In this document: positions 48,455-60,400 of the stretch, in pieces
Layout: each line of letters starts with the position of its first letter
Position numbering within the stretch: position 1 is the stretch's first letter
Assembly (NCBI GenBank): GCA_963920705.1
Contig: CAWUCO010000207.1
Coordinates: forward strand, 248,001 to 312,000
Reading direction: 5' to 3'
From: Odiellus spinosus
Taxonomy: Eukaryota > Arthropoda > Arachnida > Opiliones > Phalangiidae
DNA: 64,000 nt
Position numbers and translations under genes: made by a program
Notes under the pieces: generated by a model
Seen by the model: only the letters and a program-made list of their open reading frames with translations
Databases searched by the model: none
Told to the model about the DNA's origin: nothing

Positions 48455-50035
48455 TTTTTAAGCGTTTTTGCTTAATTTTAACCAATTTTATATTTGTCAC
48501 GTTTTGGCAATTTAGACAAAACCAAAGTCATTCGAAAGAGCAATTAATGGACGGTCTAAATAATAAGAGATTTCAAAAATCCGTTGAAAAACAAGAAAAA
48601 TATGGCCAATTCAAGAAATCAAACAATATCAAATAGTCAATTTTCAGATTTAAAAATTCGCTTTTTGATATTAGATGTTTTTTGAATAAACCATATTTTC
48701 CATGTTTTTCAACAGAATTTCCAAAAGTCTTGTTTTTTAGATAGACCAATATTTGCTCTTTTGATAGGTGTTGATTTTGTCTAAATCGCTTAAAAATCAA
48801 ATGTTTTGTGTCCATTTGAATCCAATAATCTTGGATTTTTAAGCGTTTTTGCTTAATTTTAACCAATTAATGGACAGTCTAAATAATAAGAGTTTTCAAA
48901 AATCCGTTGAAAAAAGAGAAAAATATGGCCAATTCAAGAAATCATACAATATCAAAATAGTCAAATTTCAAATTTTAAAAATTCGCTTTTTGATATTAGA
49001 TGTTTTTTGAATTGGCCATATTTTCCATGTTTTTCAACGGATTTTCCAAAACTCTTGTTTTTTAGACAGTCCAATATTTACTCTTTCGATAGGTGTTGAT
49101 TTTGTCTAAATCGCTTAAAAATCAAATGTTTGTGTCCATTTGAATCCAATAATCTTGGATTTTTAAGCGTTTTTGCTTAATTTTAACCAATTTTATATTT
49201 GTCACGTTTTGGCAATTTAGACAAAACCAAAGTCATTCGAAAGAGCAATTAATGGACGGTCTAAATAATAAGAGATTTCAAAAATCCGTTGAAAAACAAG
49301 AAAAATATGGCCAATTCAAGAAATCAAACAATATCAAATAGTCAATTTTCAGATTTAAAAATTCGCTTTTTGATATTAGATGTTTTTTGAATAAACCATA
49401 TTTTCCATGTTTTTCAACAGAATTTCCAAAAGTCTTGTTTTTTAGATAGACCAATATTTGCTCTTTCGATAGGTGTTGATTTTGTCTAAATCGCTTAAAA
49501 ATCAAATGTTTTGTGTCCATTTGAATCCAATAATCTTGGATTTTTAAGCGTTTTTGCTTAATTTTAACCAATTAATGGACAGTCTAAATAATAAGAGTTT
49601 TCAAAAATCCGTTGAAAAAAGAGAAAAATATGGCCAATTCAAGAAATCATACAATATCAAAATAGTCAAATTTCAAATTTTAAAAATTCGCTTTTTGATA
49701 TTAGATGTTTTTTGAATTGGCCATATTTTCCATGTTTTTCAACGGATTTTCCAAAACTCTTGTTTTTTAGACAGTCCAATATTTACTCTTTCGATAGGTG
49801 TTGATTTTGTCTAAATCGCTTAAAAATCAAATGTTTGTGTCCATTTGAATCCAATAATCTTGGATTTTTAAGCGTTTTTGCTTAATTTTAACCAATTTTA
49901 TATTTGTCACGTTTTGGCAATTTAGACAAAACCAAAGTCATTCGAAAGAGCAATTAATGGACGGTCTAAATAATAAGAGATTTCAAAAATCCGTTGAAAA
50001 ACAAGAAAAATATGGCCAATTCAAGAAATCATACA
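48455..50035 (-). repeat. 705-bp dimer repeat (one full plus one short unit)
   Basis: Units starting at 48,573 and 49,278 are 705 bp apart and share the variants GAAAAAAGAGAAAAATATGG (near 48,911 and 49,616) and CAAACAATATCAAATAGTC. The period is a 380-bp unit plus a 325-bp unit. The same 705-bp spacing links 46,580-46,954 with 47,285-47,659. The match fades where AAATCAAACAAT becomes AAATCATACAAT near 50,028. Confidence 0.85.
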
Positions 50036-53000
50036 ATATCAAAATAGTCAATTTTCAGATTTTAAAAATTCGCTTTTTGATATTAGATGTTTTTTGAATT
50101 GACCATATTTTCCATGTTTTTCAACGGATTTTCCAAAACTCTTGTTTTTTAGATAGACAAATTTTTGCTCTTTCGAGTGGTCTTAATTTTGTCTTAATCG
50201 CTTAAAAATCAAATGTTTTGTGTCCATTTGAATCATATAATCTTGGATTTTTATGCGTTTTTGCTTAATTTTAACCAATTTTATATTTGTCACGTTTTCG
50301 CAATTTAGACAAAACCAAAGTCATTCGAAAGAGCAATTAATGGAGAGTCTAAATAATAAGAATTTTCAAAAATCCGTTGAAAAACAAGAAAAATATGGCC
50401 AATTCAAGAAATCATACAATATCAAAATAGTCAAATTTCAGATTTTAAAAATTCGCTTTTTGATATTAGATGATTTTTGAATAAGCCATATTTTCCATGT
50501 TTTTCAACAGAGTTTCCAAAAGTCTTGTGTTTTAGATAGACCAATATTTGCTCTTTCGATAGGTGTTGATTTTGTCTAAATCGCTTAAAAATCAAATGTT
50601 TTGTGTCCATTTGAATCCAATAATATTGGATTTTTAAGCGTTTTTGCTTAATTTTAACCAATTAATGGACAGTCTAAATAATAGGAAATTTCAAAAATCC
50701 GTTGAAAAACAAGAAAAATATGGCCAATTCAAGAAATCATACAATATCAAAATAGTCAAATTTCAGATTTTTAAAAATTCGCTTTTTGATATTAGATGTT
50801 TTTTGAATTGACCATGTTTTCCATGTTTTTCAACGGATTTTCCAAAACTCTTGTTTTTTAGATAGTCCAATATTTGCTCTTTCGATAAATGTTGATTTTG
50901 TCTAAATCGCTTAAAAATCAAATGTTTTGTGTCCATTTGAATCCAATAATCTTGGATTTTTAAGCGTTTTTGCTTAATTTTAACCAATTAATGGACAGTC
51001 TAAATAATAAGTTTTCAAAAATCCGTTGAAAAACAAGAAAAATATGGCAAATTCAAGAAATCATACAATATCAAAATAGTCAAATTTCAGATTTTAAAAA
51101 TTCGCTTTTTGATATAAGATGTTTTTTGAATTGGCCATATTTTCCAGTTTTTCAACGGATTTTCCAAAACTCTTTTTTTTTAGACAGTCCAATATTTACT
51201 CTTTCGATAGGTGTTGATTTTGTCTAAATCGCTTAAAAATCAAATGTTTGTGTCCATTTGAATCCAATAATCTTGGATTTTTAAGCGTTTTTGCTTAATT
51301 TTAACCAATTTTATATTTGTCACGTTTTGGCAATTTAGACAAAACCAAAGTCATTCGAAAGAGCAATTAATGGACGGTCTAAATAATAAGAGTTTTCAAA
51401 AATCCGTTGAAAAACAAGAAAAATATGGCCAATTCAAGAAATCATACAATATCAAAATAGTCAAATTTCAGATTTTAAAAATTCGCTTTTTGATATTAGA
51501 TGTTTTTTGAATAAACCATATTTTCCATGTTTTTCAACAGAATTTCCAAAAGTCTGGTTTTTTAGATAGACCAATATTTGCTCTTTCGATAGGTGTTGAT
51601 TTTGTCTAAATCGCTTAAAAATCAAATGTTTTGTGTCCATTTGAATCCAATAATCTTGGATTTTTAAGCGTTTTTGCTTAATTTACACAATTAATGGACA
51701 GTCTAAATAATAAGAGTTTTCAAAAATCCGTTGAAAAACAAGAAAAATATGACCAATTCAAGAAATCATACAATATCAAAATAGTCAAATTTAAGATTTT
51801 AAAAATTCGCTTTTTGATATTAGATGTTTTTTGAATTGATAATATTTTCCATGTTTTTCAACGGATTTTCCAAAACTCTTGTTTTTTAGATAGTCCAATA
51901 TTTGCTCTTTCGATAAGTGTTGATTTTGTCTAAATCGCTTAAAAATCAAATGTTTTGTGTCCATTTGAATCCAATAATCTTGGATTTTTTTAGCGTTTTT
52001 GCTTAATTTTAACCAATTAATGGACAGTCTAAATAATAAGAGTTTTCAAAAATCCGTTCAAAAACAAGAAAAATATGGCCAATTCAAGAAATCATACAAT
52101 ATCAAAATAGTCAAATTTCAGATTTTAAAAATTCGCTTTTTGATATTAGATGTTTTTTGAATAAACCATATTTTCCATGTTTTTCAACAGAATTTCCAAA
52201 AGTCTGGTTTTTTAGATAGACCAATATTTGCTCTTTCGATAAGTGTTGATTTTGTCTAAATCGCTTAAAAATGAAATGTTTTGTGTCCATTTGAATCCAA
52301 TAATCTTGGATTTTTAAGCGTTTTAGCTTAATTTTAACCAATTTTATATTTGTCACGTTTGAGCAATTTAGACAAAACAAAAGTCATTCGAAAGAGAAAT
52401 TAATGGACAGTCTAAATAATAAGAGTTTTCAAAAATCCGTTGAAAAACAAGAAAAATATGGCCAATTCAAGAAATCATGCAATATCAAAATAGTCAAATT
52501 TCAGATTTTAAAAATTCGCTTTTTGATATTAGATGTTTTTTGAATTGACCATATTTTCCATGTTTTTCAACGGATTTTCCAAAACTCTTGTTTTTTAGAT
52601 AGTCCAATATTTGCTCTTTCGATAGCTGTTGATTTTGTCTAAATCGCTTAAAAATCAAATGTTTGTGTCCATTTGAATCCGATAATCTTGGATTTTTAAG
52701 CGTTTTTGCTTAATTTTAACCAATTTTATATTTGTCACGTTTTGGCAATTTAGACAAAACCAAAGTCATTCGAAAGAGCAATTAATGGACAGTCTAAATA
52801 ATAAGAGTTTTCAAAAATCCGTTGAAAAACAAGAAAAATATGACCAATTCAAGAAATCATACAATATCAAAATAGTCAAATTTCAGATTTTAAAAATTCG
52901 TTTTTTGATATAAGATGTTTTTTGAATTGACCATATTTTCCATGTTTTTCAACGGATTTTCCAAAACTCTTGTTTTTTAGATAGTCCAATATTTGCTCTT

Positions 53001-56000
53001 TCGATAAGTGTTGATTTTGTCTAAATCGCTTAAAAATCAAATGTTTTGTGTCCATTTGAATCCAATAATCTTGGATTTTTAAGCGTTTTTGCTTAATTTT
53101 AACCAATTAATGGACAGTCTAAATAATACGTTTTCAAAAATCCGTTGAAAAACAAGAAAAATATGGCAAATTCAAGAAATCATACAATATCAAAATAGTC
53201 AAATTTCAGATTTAAAAAATTCGCTTTTTGATATTAGATGTTTTTTGAATTGGCCATATTTTCCATGTTTTTCAACGGATTTCCAAAACTCTTGTTTTTT
53301 AGACAGTCCAATATTTACTCTTTCGATAGGTGTTGATTTTGTCTAAATCGCTTAAAAATCAAATGTTTGTGTCCATTTGAATCCAATAATCTCTGATTTT
53401 TAAGCGTTTTTGCTTAATTTTAACCAATTTTATATTTGTCACGTTTTGGCAATTTAGACAAAACCAAAGTCATTCGAAAGAGCAATTAATGGACGGTCTA
53501 AATAATAAGAGTTTTCAAAAATCCGTTGAAAAACAAGAAAAATATGGCCAATTCAAGAAATCATACAATATCAAAATAGTCAATTTTCAGATTTTAAAAA
53601 TTCGCTTTTTGATATAAGATGTTTTTTGAATTGACCATATTTTCCATGTTTTTCAACGGATTTTCCAAAACTCTTGTTTTTTAGATAGTCCAATATTTGC
53701 TCTTTCGATAAGTGTTGATTTTGTCTAAATCGCTTAAAAATCAAATGTTTTGTGTCCATTTGAATCCAATAATCTTGGATTTTTAAGCGTTTTTGCTTAA
53801 TTTACACAATTAATGGACAGTCTAAATAATAAGAGTTTTCAAAAATCCGTTGAAAAACAAGAAAAATATGGCCAATTCAAGAAATCATACAATATCAAAA
53901 TAGTCAAATTTCAGATTTTAAAAATTCGCTTTTTGATATTAGATGTTTTTTGAATTGACCATATTTTCCATGTTTTTCAACGGATTTTCCAAAACTCTTT
54001 TTTTTAGATAGTCCAATATTTGCTCTATCGATAAGTGTTGATTTTGTCTAAATCGCTTAAAAATCAAATGTTTTGTGTCCATTTGAATCCAATAATCTTG
54101 GATTTTTAAGCGTTTTAGCTTAATTTTAACCAATTTTATATTTGTCACGTTTGAGCAATTTAGACAAAACCAAAGTCATTCGAAAGAGCAATTAATGGAC
54201 AGTCTAAATTATAAGAGTTTTCAAAAATCCGTTGAAAAACAAGAAAAATATGGCCAATTCAAGAAACCATACAATATCAAAATAGTCAAATTTCAGATTT
54301 TAAAAATTCGCTTTTTGATATTAGATGTTTTTTGAATTGACCATATTTCCCATGTTTTTCAACGGATTTTCCAAAACTCTTGTTTTTTAGATAGACCAAT
54401 ATTTGCTCTTTTGAGTGGTGTTAATTTTGTCTTAATCGCTTAAAAATCAAATGTTTTGTGTCCATTTGAATCATATAAGCTTGGATTTTTAAGCGTTTTT
54501 GCTTAATTTTAACCAATTTTATATTTGTCACGTTTTGCCAATTTAGACAAAACCAAAGTCATTCGAAAGAGCAATTAATGGACAGTTTAAATAATAAGAG
54601 TTTTCAAAAATCCGTTCAAAAACAAGAAAATATGGCCAATTCAAGTAATCATACAATATCAAAATAGTCAAATTTCAGATTTTAAAAATTCGCTTTTTGA
54701 TATTAGATGTTTTTTTAATTGACCATATTTTCCATGTTTTTCAACGGATTTTCCAAAACTCTTTTTTTTAGATAGTCCAATATTTGCTCTTTCGATAAGT
54801 GTTGATTTTGTCTAAATCGCTTAAAAATCAAATGTTTTGTGTCCATTTGAATCATATAAGCTTGGATTTTTAAGCGTTTTTGCTTAATTTTAACCAATTA
54901 ATGGACAGTCTAAATAATAAGAGTTTTCAAAAACCCGTTGAAAAACAAGAAAAATATGGCCAATTCAAGAAATCATACAACATCAAAATAGTCAAATTTC
55001 AGATTTTAAAAATTCGCTTTTTGATATTAGATGTTTTTTGAATTGACCATATTCTCCATGTTTTTCAACGGATTTTCCAAAACTCTTGTTTTTTAGATAG
55101 TCCAATATTTGCTCTTTCGATAAGTGTTGATTTTGTCTAAATCGCTTAAAAATCAAATGTTTTGTGTCCATTTGAATCCAATAATCTTGGATTTTTAAGC
55201 GTTTTCGCTTAATTTTAACCAATTTTATATTTGTCACGTTTGAGCAATTTAGACAAAACAAAAGTCATTCGAAAGAGCAATTAATGGACAGTCTAAATAA
55301 TAAGAGTTTTCAAAAATCCGTTGAAAAACAAGAAAAATATGGCCAATTCAAGAAATCAAACAATATCAAATAGTCAATTTTCAGATTTAAAAATTCGCTT
55401 TTTGATATTAGATGTTTTTTGAATAAACCATATTTTCCATGTTTTTCAACAGAATTTCCAAAAGTCTTGTTTTTTAGATAGACCAATATTTGCTCTTTCG
55501 ATAGGTGTTGATTTTGTCTAAATCGCTTAAAAATCAAATGTTTTGTGTCCATTTGAATCCAATAATCTTGGATTTTTAAGCGTTTTTGCTTAATTTTAAC
55601 CAATTAATGGACAGTCTAAATAATAAGAGTTTTCAAAAACCCGTTGAAAAACAAGAAAAATATGGCCAATTCAAGAAATCATACAACATCAAAATAGTCA
55701 AATTTCAGATTTTAAAAATTCGCTTTTTGATATTAGATGTTTTTTGAATTGACCATATTTTCCATGTTTTTCAACGGATTTTCCAAAACTCTTGTTTTTT
55801 AGATAGTCCAATATTTGCTCTTTCGATAAGTGTTGATTTTGTCTAAATCGCTTAAAAATCAAATGTTTTGTGTCCATTTGAATCCAATAATCTTGGATTT
55901 TAAAGCGTTTTTGCTTAATTTTAACCAATTAATGGACAGTCTAAATAATAAGAGTTTTCAAAAATCCATTGAAAAAAGAGAAAAATATGGCCAGTTCAAG

Positions 56001-57404
56001 AAATCAAACAATATCAAAATAGTCAATTTTCAGATTTTAAAAATTCGCTTTTTGATATTAGATGTTTTTTGAATTTACCATATTTTCCATGTTTTTCAAC
56101 GGATTTTCCAAAACTCTTGTTTTTTAGATAGTCCAATATTTGCTCTTTCGATAAGTGTTAATTTTGTCTAAATCGCTTAAAAATCAAATGTTTTGTGTCC
56201 ATTTGAATCCAATAATCTTGGATTTTTAAGCGTTTTTGCTTAATTTTAACCAATTTTATATTTGTCACATTTTGACAATTTAGACAAAACCAAAATCATT
56301 CGAAAGAGCAATTAATGGACAGTCTATATAATAAGAGTTTTGAAAAATCCGTTGAAAAACAAGAAAAATATGGCCAATTCAAGAAATCATACAATATCAA
56401 AATAGTCAAATTTCAGATTTTAAAAATTCGCTTTTTGATATTAGATGTTTTTTGAATTGGCAATATTTTCCATGTTTTTCAACGGATTTTCCAAAACTCT
56501 TGTTTTTAGATAGTCCAATATTTGCTCTTTCGATAAGTGTTGATTTTGTCTAAATCGCTTAAAAATCAAATGTTTTGTGTCCATTTGAATCCAATAATCT
56601 TGGATTTTTAAACGTTTTCGCTTAATTTTAACCAATTTTATATTTGTCACGTTTGAGCAATTTAGAGAAAACAAAAGTCATTCGAAAGAGCAATTAATGG
56701 ACAGTCTAAATAATAAGAGTTTTCAAAAATCCAATGAAAAACAAGAAAAATATGGCCAATTCAAGAAATAAAACAATATCAAAATAGTCAAATTTCAGAT
56801 TTTAAAAATTCGCTTTTTGATATTAGATTTTTTTGAATTGGCCATATTTTCCAAGTTTTTCAACGGATTTTCCAAAACTCTTGTTTTTTAGACAGTCCAA
56901 TATTTACTCTTTCGATAAGTGTTAATTTTGTCTAAATCGCTTAAAAATCAAATGTTTTGTGTCCATTTGAATCCAATAATCTTGGATTTTTAAGCGTTTT
57001 TGCTTAATTTTAACCAATTTTATATTTGTCACATTTTGACAATTTAGACAAAACCAAAATCATTCGAAAGAGCAATTAATGGACAGTCTATATAATAAGA
57101 GTTTTGAAAAATCCTTTGAAAAACAAGAAAAATATGGCCAATTCAAGAAATCATACAACATCAAAATAGTCAAATTTCAGATTTTAAAAATTCGCTTTTT
57201 GATATTAGATGTTTTTTGAATTGACCATATTCTCCATGTTTTTCAACGGATTTTCCAAAACTCTTGTTTTTTAGATAGTCCAATATTTGCTCTTTCGATA
57301 AGTGTTGATTTTGTCTAAATCGCTTAAAAATCAAATGTTTTGTGTCCATTTGAATCCAATAATCTTGGATTTTTAAGCGTTTTCGCTTAATTTTAACCAA
57401 TTTT
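50036..57404 (-). repeat. Remaining full and short right-family units, last part of copy 1
   Basis: About 20 units, alternating full and short without a single clear period. Local pairs exist: the GTTTGAGCAATTTAG variant near 52,358, 54,149, 55,239 and 56,652; the CACATTTTGACAATTTAG variant near 56,266 and 57,031; and AAAACCCGTTG near 54,930 and 55,635. Small length changes are common (AATAATAAGTTTTC near 51,004, AATAATACGTTTTC near 53,124). Nothing but satellite is present. Confidence 0.75.
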
Positions 57405-57425
57405 ATATTTGTCAAAGTCATTCGA
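57405..57425. other. Junction between copies of the 15-kb macro-repeat
   Basis: At 57,411-57,424 the sequence reads GTC directly followed by AAAGTCATTCG. A normal unit has 25 more bases between these words (ACGTTTTGGC, AATTTAGAC, AAAACC). The break falls between 57,413 and 57,414, exactly where identity with 42,408 begins. The missing 25 bp mean the exchange was out of register, so the junction monomer is short. Confidence 0.9.
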
Positions 57426-60400
57426 AAGAGCAATTAATGGACAGTCTAAATAATAAGAGTTTTCAAAAATCCGTTGAAAAACAAGAAAAATATGGCCAAT
57501 TCAAGAAATCATACAATATCAAAATAGTCAAATTTCAGATTTTAAAAATTCGCTTTTTGATATTAGATGTTTTTTGAATTGGCCATATTTTCCATGTTTT
57601 TCAACGGATTTTCCAAAACTCTTGTTTTTTATATAGTCCAATATTTACTCTTTCGATTGGTGTATATTTTGTCTCAATCGCTTAAAAATCAATTGTTTGT
57701 GTCCATTTGAATCCAATAATCTTGGATTTTTAAGCGTTTTTGCTTAATTTTAACCAATTTTATATTTGTCACGTTTTGGCAATTTAGACAAAACAAAATT
57801 CATTCGAAAGAGCAATTAATGGACAGTCTTAATAATAAGAGTTTTCAAAAATCCGTTGAAAAACAAGAAAAATATGGCCAATTCAAGAAATCATACAATA
57901 TCAAAATAGTCAAATTTCAGATTTTAAAAATTCGCTTTTTGATATTAGATGTTTTTTGAATAGGCCATATTTTCATGTTTTTCAACGGATTTTCCAAAAC
58001 TCTTGTTTTTTAGATAGTCCAATATTTGCTCTTTCGATAGGTGTTGATTTTGTCAAAATCGGTTAAAAATCAAATGTTTGTGTCCATTTGAATCCAATAA
58101 TCTTGGATTTTTAAGCGTTTTTGCTTAATTTTAACCAATTTTATATTTGTCACGTTTTGACAATTTAGACAAAACCAACGTCATTCGAAAGAGCAATAAA
58201 TGGACAGTCTAAATAATAAGAGTTTTCAAAAATCCGTCGAAAAACAAGAAAAATATGGCCAATTCAAGAAATCATACAATATCAAAATAGTCAAATTTCA
58301 GATTTTAAAAATTCGCTTTTTGATATTAGATGTTTTTTGAATTGGCCATATTTTCCATGTTTTTCAACGGATTTTCCAAAACTCTTTTTTTTAGATAGAC
58401 CAATATTTGCTCTTTCGAATGGTGTTGAATTTGTCTAAGTCGCTTAAAAATCAAAAGTTTGGTGTCCATTTGAATCCAATAATCTTGGATTTTTAAGCGT
58501 TTTTGCTTAATTTTAACCAATTTTATATTTGTCACGTTTTGGCAATTTAGACAAAACCAAAGTCATTCGTAAAAGCAATTAATGGACAGTCTAAATAATA
58601 AGAGTTTTCAAAAATCCGTTGAAAAACAAGAAAAATATGGCCAATTCAAGAAATCCTACAATATCAAAATAGTCAACTTTCAGATTTTAAAAATTCGCTT
58701 TTTGATATTAGATGTTTTTTGAATTGACCATATTTTCCATGTTTTTCAACGGATTTTCCAAAACTCTTGTTTTTTAGATAGACAAATATTTGCTCTTTCG
58801 AGTGGTCTTAATTTTGTCTAAATCGCTTAAAAATGAAATGTTCTGTGTCCATTTGAATCCAATAATCTTGGATTTTTAAGCGTTTTTGCTTAATTTTAAC
58901 CAATTTTATATTTGTCACGTATTGGCAATTTAGACAAAACCAAAGTCATTCGAAAGAGCAATTAATGGACAGTCTAAATAATAAGAGTTTTCAAAAATCC
59001 GTTGAAAAACAAGAAAAATATGGCCAATTCAAGAAATCATACAATATCAAAATAGTCAAATTTCAGATTTTAAAAATTCGCTTTTTGATATTAGATGTTT
59101 TTTGAATTGGCCATATTTTCCATGTTTTTCAACGGATTTTCCAAAACTCTTGTTTATAAGATAGACCAATATTTGTTCTTTCGAGTGGTGTTAATTTTGT
59201 CTCAATCGCTTAAAAATCATATGTTTTTTGTCCATTTGAATCCATTAATCTTTGATTTTTAAGCGTTTTTGCTTAATTTTAAACAACTTTATATTTCTCA
59301 CGTTTTGGCAATTTAGACAAAGCGAAAGTCATTCGAAAGAGCAATTAATGGACAGTCTAAATAATAAGAGTTTTCAAAAATCCATTGAAAAACAAGAAAA
59401 ATATGGCCAATTCAAGAAATCATACAATATCAAAATGGTAAAATTTGAGATTTTAAAAATTCGCTTTTGATATTAGATGTTTTTTGAATTGACTATATTT
59501 TCCATGTTTTTCAACGGATTTTCCAAAACTCTTGTTTATAAGATAGACCAATATTTGTTCTTTCGAGTGGTGTTAATTTTGTCTAAATCGCTTAAATATC
59601 AAATGTTTTGTTTCCATTTGAATCCAATAAGCTTGGATTTTTAAGCGTTTTTGCTTAATTTTAACCAATTTTATATTTGTCACGTTTTGTCAATTTAGAC
59701 AAAACCAAAGTCATTTGAAAGAGCAATTAATGGACAGTCTAAATTATAAGAGTTTTCAAAAATCCGTTGAAAAACAAGAAAAATATGGCCAATTCAAGAA
59801 ATCATACAATATCAAAATAGTCAACTTTCAGATTTTAAAAATTCGCTTTTTGATATTAGATGTTTTTTGAATTGGCTATATTTTCCATGTTTTTAAACGG
59901 ATTTTCCAAAAATATTGTTTTTTAGATAGACCAATATTTGTTCTTTCGAGTGGTGTTAATTTGTCTAAATCGCTTAAATATCAAATGCTCTGTGTCCATT
60001 TGAATCCAATAATCTTGGATTTTTAAGCGTTTTTGCTTAATTTTAACCAATTTTATATTTGTCACGTATTGGAAATTTAGACAAAACCAAAGTCATTCGA
60101 AAGAGCAATTAATGGACAGTCTAAATAATAAGAGTTTTCAAAAATCCGTTGAAAAACAAGAAAAATATGGCCAATTCAAGAAATCATACAATATCAAAAT
60201 AGTCATATTTCATATTTTAAAAATTCGCTTTTTTTATTAGATGTTTTTTGAATTGGCTATATTTTCCATGTTTTTCAACGGAGTTTCCAAAACTCTTTTT
60301 TTATCGATAGACCAATATTTGCTCTTTCGAGTGGTGTTAATTTTGTCTAAATCGCTTAAAAATCAAATGTTTCTTGTCCATTTGAATCCAATAATCTTGG

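Larger units (their letters stand above)
46800..55935 (-). repeat. Zone of short (about 325-bp) monomers mixed with full ones
   Basis: Fifteen units here carry the fused word CAATTAATGG preceded by TTAAC, TTAAA or TTACA, near 46,808, 47,513, 47,838, 48,163, 48,866, 49,570, 50,658, 50,987, 51,685, 52,014, 53,104, 53,806, 54,896, 55,601 and 55,927. In full units 58 bp separate the two CAATT words (TATATTTGTCACG, CAATTTAGAC, AAAGTCATTCG lie between). Where short units are consecutive the spacing is 325-329 bp, equal to 383 minus 58. The deletion removes the outer part of one arm, so these units are asymmetric. They recur in several contexts, which shows amplification after a single origin. Confidence 0.9.
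42408..57413 (-). repeat. 15,006-bp tandem macro-repeat, copy 1
   Basis: Bases from 42,408 reappear from 57,414 onward at a constant offset of 15,006 bp, checked at ten landmarks between 43,320 and 48,573 (58,326 to 63,579). The copy length (57,413 - 42,408 + 1 = 15,006) equals the offset, so this is one exact tandem unit and its edge is visible. Inside it are ordinary 382-bp units to about 45.9 kb, a half-size unit near 46.0 kb, and a mixture of about 382-bp and about 325-bp units from 46.8 to 55.9 kb. Confidence 0.92.
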
